NCBI GenBank assembly: GCA_944384985.1
Contig: CALWVM010000004.1
Coordinates: forward strand, 62,001 to 126,000
Source: an uncultured Clostridia bacterium
GTDB lineage: Bacteria; Bacillota; Clostridia; Oscillospirales; Acutalibacteraceae
Direction of reading: 5' to 3'
DNA length: 64,000 nt
The notes under the pieces were generated by a model that saw nothing but the letters and a program-made list of their open reading frames with translations, did not search any database and was not told the origin of the DNA. Each line of letters opens with the position of its first letter. Within the stretch, counting starts at the first letter, position 1. This document shows, piece by piece, positions 25,304 to 33,946 of this stretch. A program made the translations under genes and the position numbers.

Positions 25304-27395
25304 ATCCGCGTGCAAGGCAGAAGACTCTGCCCGCGAAGTCTGCGCCGTAAATACTGTCCTCTGTCAAGACAAGCTTGCCGAGCACGGGCGCGCCGACCGA
25401 ATAGGTCCGCACAACACTGCCGTCGGCGGCATTCAGGCAGTAAATGTTCCCGTCCGAAGCACCGAACCAAAGCTGTCCGTTTTCGAGTATCGGCGTGCTT
25501 TCCACGGTCTCGGCGCCATCGTTTGTATACGGCGCCGTAAAGAGCATGGCTTTTCCGGTCTCGGTCTGCCAAAGGACGCGGTTTTCGGAAAGCGAGTACG
25601 CGAGCACGCCCTTGTCGGCAGTCGCGATATACGCTACGCCGTCCGCCACAACCGGTTGTGCACTTGAGGAAAGGGCGGCATCCTCCAGCACCGTTTTGTT
25701 CCGGATCTCGCCGGTGGCCGCGTCGAGCTGCATCACCGCGTCGTCATCTGCAACAAGGATCGTCGTGTCATCTGCAACAATGGGGGTGGAACTGCGAAAG
25801 CGCACGTCCTCGTCTTCCTTTTTCCAAAGCTCCTTGCCGGTTGCTTTGTCGAGTGCGACGAGCGCGTCCCAATGGGAACTGACCAGCAGCTTGTCACCTG
25901 CGACCACGAATTCCGCCGCCGAGCCTTCCCCCTTGTTGCGGACGTTCTCCCACACGACCTTGCCCGTATCCGCCAAAAGTGCGGTCACTGCCGCCGCGCA
26001 GCCCGTATACAGCACGCCGTCGTCGAGCACAATGCCGCTGCTCGTCGAAAGCCCGGTGCCAAGCTGCACCTGCGTTTTCCAGATGAGGCCGCCGTTTTCT
26101 GCAGACAGGCAATAGACATAGCCCTCGCAGTCCTGGGCGTACACACACCCGTTTGCGACCACAACGTTGTTCTTTACGGAATTTTCGGTCATATACGACC
26201 AGATCACACTGCCGTCCGCCGCGGACAGGCAATAGACGCCGCAGCTGCGCGGAAAATCGTCATCCGCCGTCGCGGTGTAAAGCCGGTCACCGGAAAGCAC
26301 GGTGTCGCAGAACAGGACGTTCCCGGAAAGCGTCGTGGAAAACCGTGCGCCCTCGGGCAGGGCGGGGCTTTCGAGCATGTCGTAGTAATACATTTGCGTA
26401 GAGACAACACCGTTTTCGTCGATGGAGATCTGCCGCGTGCCGCTTGCCGACTGGTCGATGCCGCCGCAGTCAGGGCGGGCGGTGCTGATGTTCAGCACGC
26501 CGTCGTTGTTCTGCACATAATTATAATGATAATGCCCGAACACCCACGCAATCAGGTTATGCTCTTTCAGGTCGAGGGTTTTGCGGTCAAATTCGATCAC
26601 ATAGTTCTTGCTGGGCGACTGGGTATGGTTGAACATGATGATTTTCATGTCGGGGTCGGTGTTTTTCAGGTCGTTTTCGAGCCACCGCCAGCGGTCGTTT
26701 TTGTTGTAGCCGGATTTATAGTCGCCGCCGGTCTGGAACGGTGTAACGACATAGTGCACATTGCCGACCTCAAAGGAATACCAGACCGGGCCGTACAGGC
26801 TTTCGAACAGCGCCTCGCCGTATTTGCCGTCCACATAGTCATGGTTGCCGATCACATAGCGCACAGGCAGCCCCATGGTTTCGGTATTCACGTCCTGGAT
26901 ATGGCGTTTGAGCCCCGCTTCATAGCAGATGTCGCCCGTGTGTATGAGGAACGCGGGCTGCAATTCGTCGGCAAGGCTTTTCACGTGGTCGATCCATTCC
27001 CCCACGCCGTCCTCGCCGATCTCGGTATCGGCGATCTGCAAGAAGCTGTGCGCCGCACCCGCAGGGATATCGGACACCTGCAACGTGAAGTCATACCGTT
27101 GGGTGTCGCGGCTTGCGGGGATATAGTAATTTTCCGTCTCATAGCCTGCGGGCACGGTTACGGTGATGAACCGCGTTTTGCGATAGCCCGGAAGCTCAAA
27201 ACTGCCGTTTTCGTCGGTCTTGACGACATTCCTGCCGTCGGAAACGCTGACATTTGCGAGCCCCGCCCCCGTATCGGCGACGGTGACCGTGCCCACATAC
27301 GGCCCACCCGTCGAGAGCAGGAAATACAGTGCTAGCCCCACGCCGACCACCACGATCAACGCACAGATCAAAATGATAATCGCCTTTTTCGACAT
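25302..27395 (-). CDS. Membrane-anchored calcineurin-like phosphoesterase fused to a PQQ-type beta-propeller
   Basis: The 697-residue protein starts with a hydrophobic anchor (residues 5-28). Next is a small beta domain resembling the carboxypeptidase-regulatory/MetallophosN fold (about 30-110). The metallophosphoesterase domain follows (about 110-330) with FLQIADTEIG, IHTGDICYEAG, VIGNHDYVDG, MFNHTQS and VFGHYHYNY. The C-terminal half is a series of repeats with W/YCLSAxxGxxxW patterns typical of PQQ-like beta-propellers. The first metal motif reads D-x-E rather than D-x-H. It is probably exported and faces outside the cell, acting on a phosphoester or teichoic-type substrate. The ATG at 27395 has GGGAGG upstream and a promoter at 27447-27475. 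Confidence 0.85.
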   Translation of the reverse strand: MSKKAIIILICALIVVVGVGLALYFLLSTGGPYVGTVTVADTGAGLANVSVSDGRNVVKTDENGSFELPGYRKTRFITVTVPAGYETENYYIPASRDTQRYDFTLQVSDIPAGAAHSFLQIADTEIGEDGVGEWIDHVKSLADELQPAFLIHTGDICYEAGLKRHIQDVNTETMGLPVRYVIGNHDYVDGKYGEALFESLYGPVWYSFEVGNVHYVVTPFQTGGDYKSGYNKNDRWRWLENDLKNTDPDMKIIMFNHTQSPSKNYVIEFDRKTLDLKEHNLIAWVFGHYHYNYVQNNDGVLNISTARPDCGGIDQSASGTRQISIDENGVVSTQMYYYDMLESPALPEGARFSTTLSGNVLFCDTVLSGDRLYTATADDDFPRSCGVYCLSAADGSVIWSYMTENSVKNNVVVANGCVYAQDCEGYVYCLSAENGGLIWKTQVQLGTGLSTSSGIVLDDGVLYTGCAAAVTALLADTGKVVWENVRNKGEGSAAEFVVAGDKLLVSSHWDALVALDKATGKELWKKEDEDVRFRSSTPIVADDTTILVADDDAVMQLDAATGEIRNKTVLEDAALSSSAQPVVADGVAYIATADKGVLAYSLSENRVLWQTETGKAMLFTAPYTNDGAETVESTPILENGQLWFGASDGNIYCLNAADGSVVRTYSVGAPVLGKLVLTEDSIYGADFAGRVFCLARG

Positions 27396-27446
27396 AGCTT
27401 TTTCCTCCCGTACCGTCTTTGCCTGCGGCAAAAGACTTGTGTCCCC

Positions 27447-27475
27447 AGTGTAACAAATCGGCACGGCAAAGTCAA
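27447..27475 (-). promoter_or_regulatory. Promoter of the phosphoesterase-propeller gene
   Basis: Minus strand TTGACT (27470-27475), 17-bp spacer, TACACT (27447-27452). Confidence 0.7.
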
Positions 27476-27509
27476 TCCAGAAACTTTTTTTCGGCCATAC
27501 AAAAAATTA

Positions 27510-27537
27510 TTGACAAAATTATCCTGAAATGTATAAT
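27510..27537 (+). promoter_or_regulatory. Promoter of the marR-MATE operon
   Basis: TTGACA (27510-27515), 16-bp spacer, TATAAT (27532-27537). The short inverted pair ATAGT...ACTAT downstream could belong to a MarR operator, but its arms are too short to be sure. Confidence 0.8.
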
Positions 27538-27584
27538 AGTCAGAAGTATGGTTCTTTCTAAAACTATTTTTCCGGAGGTTCTCC

Positions 27585-28034
27585 ATGAAGACAACAGAAT
27601 TTCTTAACTGCATGCGCTGCATTGTCAAGCTGCACGAATCCATGCTAAAAACGGTATGCCACCGATATGAACTCAGCAACACACAGGCTGCTATTATCAG
27701 CTTTTTGTGCAACAACCCGGACAAAAACACCGCGGCGCAGATCGCGCAGCTTCGAATGCTTTCGAAAGGCAACATCTCCACGGCGGTGGACGGGCTTGTG
27801 GAAAAAGGCCTTTTAGAACGGAAAACGGACGAATATGACCGGCGCAGCCTGCGGCTGTGCCTGCTGCCTGCTGCGGATCCCATTGTGCACGACGTCCAGC
27901 AAATTTTTGACGACCTTTTTACAGAATTGACCAACGGGTTTACCCACGCGGAACTGCACCAATTCCATTCGCTGACACAGCGGCTGGAAGAAAACGCTTA
28001 TGTCGCGATGCGTCGGAGAAAACGCCATGCCTGA
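27585..28034 (+). CDS. MarR-family transcriptional regulator
   Basis: The 149-residue protein has a winged helix with the recognition region KGNISTAVDGLVEKGLLER and the wing motif DEYDRRSLRLCL (the D-x-R-x-x-x-x-L-T-like hallmark). MarR proteins commonly repress themselves and a linked efflux pump. Here the MATE gene overlaps the last 8 bp of marR, so the two are coupled and the pump is the likely target. GGAGG is seen 8 bp before the ATG. Confidence 0.92.
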   Translation: MKTTEFLNCMRCIVKLHESMLKTVCHRYELSNTQAAIISFLCNNPDKNTAAQIAQLRMLSKGNISTAVDGLVEKGLLERKTDEYDRRSLRLCLLPAADPIVHDVQQIFDDLFTELTNGFTHAELHQFHSLTQRLEENAYVAMRRRKRHA

Positions 28035-29388
28035 GAAAAAGAACTTCCTGGAAACCGCCCCCGTCGGGCGGCTTTTATGGCGGCTTGCACTGCCCACAGT
28101 GGCGGCACAGATCATCAACATGCTCTACAACATCGTAGACCGCATCTATATCGGCCATATCCCCGACATCGGCGCCGCGGCGCTGACGGGCGTGGGCGTC
28201 TGCCTGCCGCTGATCATGATCGTTTCGGCGTTTGCCGCGCTCGTCGGCAACGGCGGGGCGCCGCGCGCCTCCATTTTTATGGGGAAAGGCGATAACGCAT
28301 CCGCCGAGCGCACCTTAGGCAACTGCTTTGTCGCACAGCTGGTCATTTCCGTGCTGCTGACGGCGGCGCTGCTGGTTTGGAATCGCGACCTGCTTATGGC
28401 GTTCGGCGCGAGTGACAACACCATCGGCTATGCGCTCGACTACATGAATATTTACGCGCTCGGCACGATCTTCGTGCAGCTCACCTTGGGGCTCAACGCC
28501 TTCATCACGGCGCAGGGCTTTACAAAAACCGGGATGTTCTCCGTACTCATCGGCGCGGTGGCGAACATCATCCTTGACCCCGTATTCATTTTCGGCCTGA
28601 ACATGGGCGTGCGCGGTGCGGCGCTCGCGACGATCCTTTCCCAGGCGATCTCGTGCGTATGGGTGGTGAGCTTTCTGCTCGGGCGCAGGACGATTTGGAA
28701 ATTGCGCCTGCGCTGCATGCGCTTTCGCCCGAAGCTGCTGTTCCCAAGTCTCGCACTGGGGCTTTCGACCTTTATCATGCAGGCAAGCGAAAGCGTAATC
28801 ACAGTCTGCTTCAACGCCTCTTTGCAGCGTTACGGCGGCGATATCGCCGTGGGCGCGATGACAATTTTAAGCAGCGTCATGCAGTTCGCCATGCTGCCCA
28901 TGCAGGGCTTGGGGCAGGGCGCACAGCCGATCATCAGCTACAATTACGGTGCAAAAAACATCCCGCGCGTCAAAAAGACGTTCAAGCTGCTCCTGCTGTC
29001 GAGCCTCTGTTATTCCGTCCTGTTGTGGGCGTGTGTGCAGATCTTCCCGCGGGCGTTCGCCGCGATGTTTACCTCGGACGAGACGCTGCTTGCATTCACC
29101 GCGCCCGCACTGCGCATTTACACAGGCGTTTTATGCCTGTTCGGCATCCAGATGGCGTGCCAGATGACGTTTACATCCTTGGGCCGCGCGAAAGAATCTA
29201 TCGTCGTGGCGGTCGTGCGCAAGTTCGTACTGCTGCTGCCGTTTATCTATCTGCTGCCGGCGATTCTGCCCATCGACGACACAACGGCGGTCTACACGGC
29301 GGAGCCCGTGGCGGATTTCCTTGCCGTGACGTTTACGGCGGTTCTGTTCTCGTTCCGTTTCAAAGCTGCGCTTAGAAAGCTGGCATAA
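28027..29388 (+). CDS. MATE-family multidrug/cation antiporter
   Basis: The 453-residue membrane protein has about twelve hydrophobic spans and MATE signatures: PVGRLLWRLALPTVAAQIINMLYNIVDRIYIG at the N-terminus, GNGGAPRASIFMGKGD in loop 2, and QGLGQGAQPIISYNYGA in the second half. These pumps exchange drugs or dyes for Na+ or H+. The ATG at 28027 has GGAGA 8 bp upstream and overlaps marR. The MarR regulator makes inducible drug efflux the likeliest role. Confidence 0.92.
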   Translation: MPEKKNFLETAPVGRLLWRLALPTVAAQIINMLYNIVDRIYIGHIPDIGAAALTGVGVCLPLIMIVSAFAALVGNGGAPRASIFMGKGDNASAERTLGNCFVAQLVISVLLTAALLVWNRDLLMAFGASDNTIGYALDYMNIYALGTIFVQLTLGLNAFITAQGFTKTGMFSVLIGAVANIILDPVFIFGLNMGVRGAALATILSQAISCVWVVSFLLGRRTIWKLRLRCMRFRPKLLFPSLALGLSTFIMQASESVITVCFNASLQRYGGDIAVGAMTILSSVMQFAMLPMQGLGQGAQPIISYNYGAKNIPRVKKTFKLLLLSSLCYSVLLWACVQIFPRAFAAMFTSDETLLAFTAPALRIYTGVLCLFGIQMACQMTFTSLGRAKESIVVAVVRKFVLLLPFIYLLPAILPIDDTTAVYTAEPVADFLAVTFTAVLFSFRFKAALRKLA

Positions 29389-29402
29389 CACGAACACATA
29401 CC

Positions 29403-29564
29403 GGGGATCCCCCGGCGAGGGTTCCCCGGATGGAACAGTCCGCCGGACTGTTCCATCTCCCCTCCTGCGCTTTTTGTGGCAAAGGATTTCGCGTCCTGCG
29501 GGACGCGATGAGGGCACTGCCCCTCGACCCCGCCATCTTTTGTAAAAGGTGGACGAAAACTTTT
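29403..29564. repeat. Dispersed multi-hairpin element, copy A
   Basis: A 162-bp element with five inverted repeats in a row: GGGGA/TCCCC-type ends, a 13-bp stem around GCC (29428-29456), CGCGTCC/GGACGCG, GAGGG/CCCTC, and CCATCTTTT/AAAAGGTGG. Copy B is at 62767-62930. Most stem substitutions between the copies preserve pairing. It lies after the MATE gene and does not look like a normal terminator. Confidence 0.82.
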
Positions 29565-29586
29565 ATATGCCTTTGTTGACAAGCAA

Positions 29587-29619
29587 GAACAGGGCGGATG
29601 CGATGCATCCGCCCTGTTC
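29587..29619 (-). terminator. Terminator of pnp
   Basis: A 15-bp perfect stem (GAACAGGGCGGATGC with its complement, loop GAT) lies 30 bp after the pnp stop. The minus-strand tail TTGCTTG is only moderately U-rich. Confidence 0.75.
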
Positions 29620-29648
29620 TTCTATTTTATTTCGCTGTTCCGACGCGC

Positions 29649-31823
29649 TTACTTGTCGTGGCGCGGGCGACGGTGATCGCGGCGCGGCGGGCGGCGGTCG
29701 GGGACCTCGTTTTCGGGCGTTAAGCCTTCGACTTCAATGAGCGCCTCGCGGCGGGAGAGGTTCAATCTGCCCTGCTCGTCACGCGGGAGCACCTTGACGA
29801 TGATCTCGTCGCCGACGTTCACCACGTCCTCCACGCGCTCGGTGCGCTTGACGTCGAGCTGGCTGATGTGCACCATGCCCTCTACGCCGGGGACGATCTC
29901 AACGAACACACCGAAGCTCATCAGGCGCGTAACAACGCCCTTATAGATCGAACCGACCTCTGGGCCGTTGGCGATGGTGTCCACAATGAAGATGGCTTTC
30001 TTGGCGTTTTCAATATCCAGCGCGGAAACGAACACTTGGCCGTCCTCGTTGACGTCGATCTTGCAATCGCACTCGGCGCAGATCTTCTGGATGACCTTGC
30101 CCTGCTTGCCGATGACATCGCCGATCTTATCGGGATCAATGTGCGTGGTCAGCATCTTGGGCGCCCACTTCGACAGTTCCTTGCGCGGCTCGGAGATGAC
30201 CGGCAGCATGATCTCGTCGAGGATATAGCAGCGTGCGGCATAAGTCTTGTCGAGCGCTTCGCGGATGATCTCCGGCGTCAGGCCGTGGATCTTCAGATCC
30301 ATCTGGATGGCGGTGATACCCTTCTTCGTGCCGGCAACTTTGAAGTCCATGTCGCCGAAGAAGTCTTCCACGCCCTGGATGTCCACCATGGTGATGAAGC
30401 GGTCGCCCTCGGTCACAAGGCCGCAGGAGATACCCGCTACGGGCGCCTTGATCGGCACGCCCGCCGCCATCAGGGACAGCGTGGAACCGCAGATGGAGCC
30501 CTGCGAGGTCGAACCGTTGGAGGAAAGGACCTCGGAGACGACGCGGATGGCATACGGGAACTCGTCCACCGACGGGATCACCGGCAGCAGCGCGCGTTCT
30601 GCGAGCGCGCCGTGGCCGATCTCTCGGCGGCCGGGCCCGCGGGAGGGTCTGGTCTCGCCCACGGAGTAGGACGGGAAGTTATACTGATGCATATAGCGTT
30701 TTTCGGTTTGGCTGTCGATGCCGTCAAGCATCTGCGCGCTGCTCATCGGCCCTAAGGTCGTGACCGACAGGCACTGCGTCTGGCCGCGGGTGAACATACC
30801 CGAACCATGGACGCGCGAAAGCAGGTCGATTTCGGCATTCAGCGGGCGGATCTCATCGAGGCCGCGGCCGTCCACGCGCTTGCCGTCGTCGAGAAGCCAG
30901 CGGCGTACGACGAATTTCTGGAGCTTATACAGGCAGTCATCGATCTTGTCCGCTTCTTCGGGGAACTGCTCGTCAAACTTTTCATGGACCGCCTCGTAAA
31001 CGGGCTTCAGGCGTTCGTCGCGGATGCGTTTGTCATCCGTATCGAGCGCGGCGCGCACGTCTTCGATGGCAAAGTCTTTGACCGCCTCGTAAAGCTCGGG
31101 GGACGGGTCGTTCGAGGGGAATTCCACTTTCGGCTTGCCGACTTCCGCACGGATCTGCTTGATGAATTCGACGATCTTCTGGTTTTCTTTGTGGCCGAAC
31201 ATGATGCCGTTGAACATCACGTCGTTGGGTACTTCGTTTGCACCCGCTTCGATCATCGCCACAAGGGAATCGGTCGAAGCGACGGTGACCGCCATCTGCG
31301 ATTTTTCACGCTGCTCGGCGGTGGGGTTGATGACGTATTCGCCGTCCACAAGGCCCACGGACACGCCGCTGATGGGGCCGTCCCACGGGATTTCGGAAAT
31401 GCTGATGGCGACGGAGACGCCGATCATCGCGGTGATGTCGGGCGCGCAGTCGGGGTCAACGGACATGACCGTTGCCACAACGCCGACGTCGTTGCGCATA
31501 TCCTTGGGGAACAGCGGGCGGATCGGGCGGTCGATAAGACGCGCTGCCAGCGTCGCCTTTTCACTTGCTCTGCCCTCACGGCGCAGGAACGAACCGGGGA
31601 TGCGGCCGACGGAATAGAGCTTTTCCTCGAAATCCACGGAGAGCGGGAAAAAATCAATGCCGTCGCGCGGCTTCGCGGACATGGTCGCGGTGCACAAAAT
31701 CTCGGTCTCGCCGTAGCGCACCATGCAGCTGCCGCCGGCAAGCTGCGCCATTTTACCGGTCTCGACAACAAGCGGTCTGCCTGCGAGCTCGGTCTCAAAG
31801 CGTTTGTAGTCTTTGAAAAACAT
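29649..31823 (-). CDS. pnp: Polyribonucleotide nucleotidyltransferase (PNPase)
   Basis: The 724-residue 3'-5' phosphorolytic RNase is part of RNA turnover. It has two RNase PH domains (the first with RDGIDFFPLSVDFEE, the second with RGLDEIRPL and ERALLPVIP), the linking helical domain, a KH domain with VIGKQGKVIQKI, and an S1 domain (GSIYKGVVTRLMSFGVFVEI). The C-terminus is a short Arg/Pro/Asp/His-rich tail. The ATG at 31823 has GAGG about 8 bp upstream. It follows rpsO by about 200 bp, the classic rpsO-pnp order, with a hairpin between them that may be an RNase III-type processing or attenuation site. Confidence 0.97.
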   Translation of the reverse strand: MFFKDYKRFETELAGRPLVVETGKMAQLAGGSCMVRYGETEILCTATMSAKPRDGIDFFPLSVDFEEKLYSVGRIPGSFLRREGRASEKATLAARLIDRPIRPLFPKDMRNDVGVVATVMSVDPDCAPDITAMIGVSVAISISEIPWDGPISGVSVGLVDGEYVINPTAEQREKSQMAVTVASTDSLVAMIEAGANEVPNDVMFNGIMFGHKENQKIVEFIKQIRAEVGKPKVEFPSNDPSPELYEAVKDFAIEDVRAALDTDDKRIRDERLKPVYEAVHEKFDEQFPEEADKIDDCLYKLQKFVVRRWLLDDGKRVDGRGLDEIRPLNAEIDLLSRVHGSGMFTRGQTQCLSVTTLGPMSSAQMLDGIDSQTEKRYMHQYNFPSYSVGETRPSRGPGRREIGHGALAERALLPVIPSVDEFPYAIRVVSEVLSSNGSTSQGSICGSTLSLMAAGVPIKAPVAGISCGLVTEGDRFITMVDIQGVEDFFGDMDFKVAGTKKGITAIQMDLKIHGLTPEIIREALDKTYAARCYILDEIMLPVISEPRKELSKWAPKMLTTHIDPDKIGDVIGKQGKVIQKICAECDCKIDVNEDGQVFVSALDIENAKKAIFIVDTIANGPEVGSIYKGVVTRLMSFGVFVEIVPGVEGMVHISQLDVKRTERVEDVVNVGDEIIVKVLPRDEQGRLNLSRREALIEVEGLTPENEVPDRRPPRRDHRRPRHDK

Positions 31824-31984
31824 TACCTTACCTCTTCCTTTTTGCGCTCTAAGGCGCGTTTTTATTTCCACGGAAGCGGGGGTTCGGTTTTTAGCAATAA
31901 ATGCGGCCTTCCGAAACGGTGAAAAGCTCCATTTACCGCTAAAACATCCGAATCGCTTCCGATTGGATATGAACTTATAAAGCA

Positions 31985-32022
31985 AAGCAAGGCAAGCAGC
32001 CCGAAAAGCCGCTTGCCTGTTG
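31985..32022 (-). other. Hairpin between rpsO and pnp
   Basis: The inverted repeat AGGCAAGC with GCTTGCCT, plus flanking pairs, lies 10 bp after rpsO. It is followed on the minus strand by TGCTTTGCTTT. It may act as a partial terminator or a processing site controlling pnp. Confidence 0.6.
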
Positions 32023-32029
32023 GTTGCTT

Positions 32030-32293
32030 TTATTTGCGGATGCCAAGCTTTGCGATAAGCGCACGATAGCGTTCAATATCGGTCTTTTGCAGATACGCAA
32101 GCAGGTTGCGTCTGTGACCGACCATCATCAAAAGCCCGCGGCGGGAGTGATGGTCCTTTTTGTGCGTCTTCAAGTGCTCGGTCAGATCGTTGATGCGCTT
32201 TGTGAGCACCGCGACCTGCACTTCCGGAGAACCGGTGTCGCCCTCGTGGGTGGCGTATTCCGCCATGATGGCCTGTTTTTCTTCTTTGGTCAT
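32030..32293 (-). CDS. rpsO: Ribosomal protein S15
   Basis: This 87-residue small-subunit protein binds 16S rRNA early in assembly. The sequence matches S15 throughout: [61 protein letters not shown] lies upstream of the ATG. A perfect consensus promoter sits at 32412-32440. It is the first gene of the rpsO-pnp unit. Confidence 0.98.
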   Translation of the reverse strand: MTKEEKQAIMAEYATHEGDTGSPEVQVAVLTKRINDLTEHLKTHKKDHHSRRGLLMMVGHRRNLLAYLQKTDIERYRALIAKLGIRK

Positions 32294-32411
32294 TTTATTT
32301 CACCTCTTTTGGAATTTGCCTGTCGCGCAGCACAGAAGAAGGTTAGGTGAATACCCAGCGTTTGCATACCGGGTCTGCGCCAAAATCCGTGCATGCCGAA
32401 TCAGCGTTGCT

Positions 32412-32440
32412 ATTATATACCGACTTTTGCGCCTTGTCAA
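32412..32440 (-). promoter_or_regulatory. Consensus promoter of rpsO-pnp
   Basis: Minus strand TTGACA (32435-32440), 17-bp spacer, TATAAT (32412-32417). The -35 element overlaps the stop codon of the upstream small membrane protein gene. Confidence 0.87.
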
Positions 32441-32652
32441 GGAGAATCTTGTCCGGCTTCGGGGCTTTGCCGCACTTCCCGCGGCGGGGTTTGCAGCCTT
32501 TCTTCGATGCGGCACAGCTTGCGGTAGCAGACATAAAGCATGCCGCCGAGCAAGACCACCCCCGCCGGGATGCCGACGAACAAAATCAGCGCGTCTTCTA
32601 TGACCGCGCACACCACGATCAAGACCAGATACAGCAAAAGCGCTACCAACAT
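32437..32652 (-). CDS. Small membrane protein, unknown
   Basis: This 71-residue protein has two hydrophobic helices (residues 2-24 and about 26-44) and then a basic, proline-containing cytoplasmic tail (CYRKLCRIEERLQ). I do not recognise a family. It is credible as a gene because GGAGGGG lies 5 bp before the ATG and a promoter with an exact -35 lies upstream (32688-32716). It precedes rpsO on the same strand, and the rpsO promoter begins inside its stop codon. Confidence 0.7.
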   Translation of the reverse strand: MLVALLLYLVLIVVCAVIEDALILFVGIPAGVVLLGGMLYVCYRKLCRIEERLQTPPREVRQSPEAGQDSP

Positions 32653-32687
32653 CCCAACCCCTCCATTTTTGACTTGTTTTTTTCTTT

Positions 32688-32716
32688 ATTGTACTGTATC
32701 CGCCCGGGCTTGTCAA
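32688..32716 (-). promoter_or_regulatory. Promoter of the small membrane protein gene
   Basis: Minus strand TTGACA (32711-32716), 17-bp spacer, TACAAT (32688-32693). Confidence 0.78.
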
Positions 32717-32790
32717 ACACGCTCCCCCCTTTGCGCGGCTGCACGGGCGGGAAGAAACCGCTGTTTTTCGGCGATATATGCATATCCCCT

Positions 32791-32819
32791 TTGCAATTTT
32801 GCCCATACTGTGGTTTAAT
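32791..32819 (+). promoter_or_regulatory. Candidate promoter of the patatin gene
   Basis: TTGCAA (32791-32796), 17-bp spacer, TTTAAT (32814-32819) preceded by TGG. The match to consensus is moderate. Confidence 0.45.
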
Positions 32820-32943
32820 AACCTCACAACACTCTAAAGAAAGCAAAGCTTTCAAGCATGTCGGAGAACATTGTATCGTGCCTGCCTCACACTTGCGCGT
32901 TCGGCGACACGGCACAATAAAAGAAATCTGTTTTGCGGAAGTG

Positions 32944-33786
32944 ATGAAAATGATCGGGATCATAGACGTCGGCGGCGGGATGCGCGGCATTTTCGGCGCA
33001 GGGGTATGCGACCGTCTTTTGGACGAAGGCGTGGACATCCCCTACTGCCTCGGGGTCTCCGCGGGCAGCGCGAACCTGATCTCCTATATTGCCGGGCAGC
33101 GTGGGCGCAATTTTCGCTTTTACACGAAGTATGCGCGGCGAAAGGAATATATGAGCTTGCAGAATTCCGTACACAAGCATAGTTTTTTTGATTTGGATTA
33201 CGTCTATTCCACGCTCACGAACAGCGGCGGCGAAGATCCGCTCGATTACGACGCGTTCGCGCGTTCCGACAAGCGGTTCGTGACCGTGGCGACACGCGGC
33301 TCGGACGGCAAAGCGCAGTATTTTACCAACGCGGATTACCGCCGCGACGATTACGCCCCGCTCAAGGCTTCGAGCGCGATTCCGGGCATCTGCACACCCT
33401 GCCGCATCGGGGGCGAGGACTATTTTGACGGCGGCGTCGCCGACCCCGTGCCCGTGGAGCATGCTTTGGCGGACGGCTGCGATTTTTTGATCCTGGTTTT
33501 GACGAAGCCCGTGGATTTCGTCAAAAAGCCCGAGCATTTCCGTCTGGCGTATACGCACGCTTTGCGGGACTACCCGGCGGTCATTACGGCGCTCAACACC
33601 CGTGCCGACCGCTACAACGGCGGCGTACAGGCGGCAAAACGCCTGCAAAGGGACGGCAAAGCGATCATCCTTGCACCCGTCGAAAGCCGGCACATGACCG
33701 CGTTCACAAGGAACCCAGCCGCCCTCGCGCGGCTGTATGAAGAGGGATTTGCCGCGGCGCAGCAGATCGTTCGGCTGTTCCGATAA
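32944..33786 (+). CDS. Patatin-like phospholipase/acylhydrolase
   Basis: The 280-residue protein has the three patatin landmarks: the oxyanion-hole glycine run DVGGGMRGIFGAG, the nucleophile elbow GVSAGSAN with Ser39, and the DGG catalytic-aspartate motif in DYFDGGVADPVPV. This is the RssA/YjjU-type cytoplasmic patatin family in Bacteria, assumed to hydrolyse membrane lipids. Two ATGs (32944, 32950) are possible starts; GCGGAA lies upstream of both. The gene stands alone, divergent from the small membrane protein and rpsO-pnp. Confidence 0.88.
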   Translation: MKMIGIIDVGGGMRGIFGAGVCDRLLDEGVDIPYCLGVSAGSANLISYIAGQRGRNFRFYTKYARRKEYMSLQNSVHKHSFFDLDYVYSTLTNSGGEDPLDYDAFARSDKRFVTVATRGSDGKAQYFTNADYRRDDYAPLKASSAIPGICTPCRIGGEDYFDGGVADPVPVEHALADGCDFLILVLTKPVDFVKKPEHFRLAYTHALRDYPAVITALNTRADRYNGGVQAAKRLQRDGKAIILAPVESRHMTAFTRNPAALARLYEEGFAAAQQIVRLFR

Positions 33787-33862
33787 GCCCCGCTCGTCCC
33801 AACGCCTGCCGGGCGCTTTTCTGCCCGGTTTTGTGGATAACGCTGAAATCTTTCTATTACAG

Positions 33863-33891
33863 TTGCTATTTTGCTAAAATTAGTATATTAT
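33863..33891 (+). promoter_or_regulatory. Promoter of glgP
   Basis: TTGCTA (33863-33868), 17-bp spacer, TATTAT (33886-33891), about 55 bp before the start codon. Confidence 0.65.
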
Positions 33892-33946
33892 ATACAAATA
33901 GAATATCCACCCCAAGGGTTTTGCGAAATTTTTTTGGAGGAAATGT

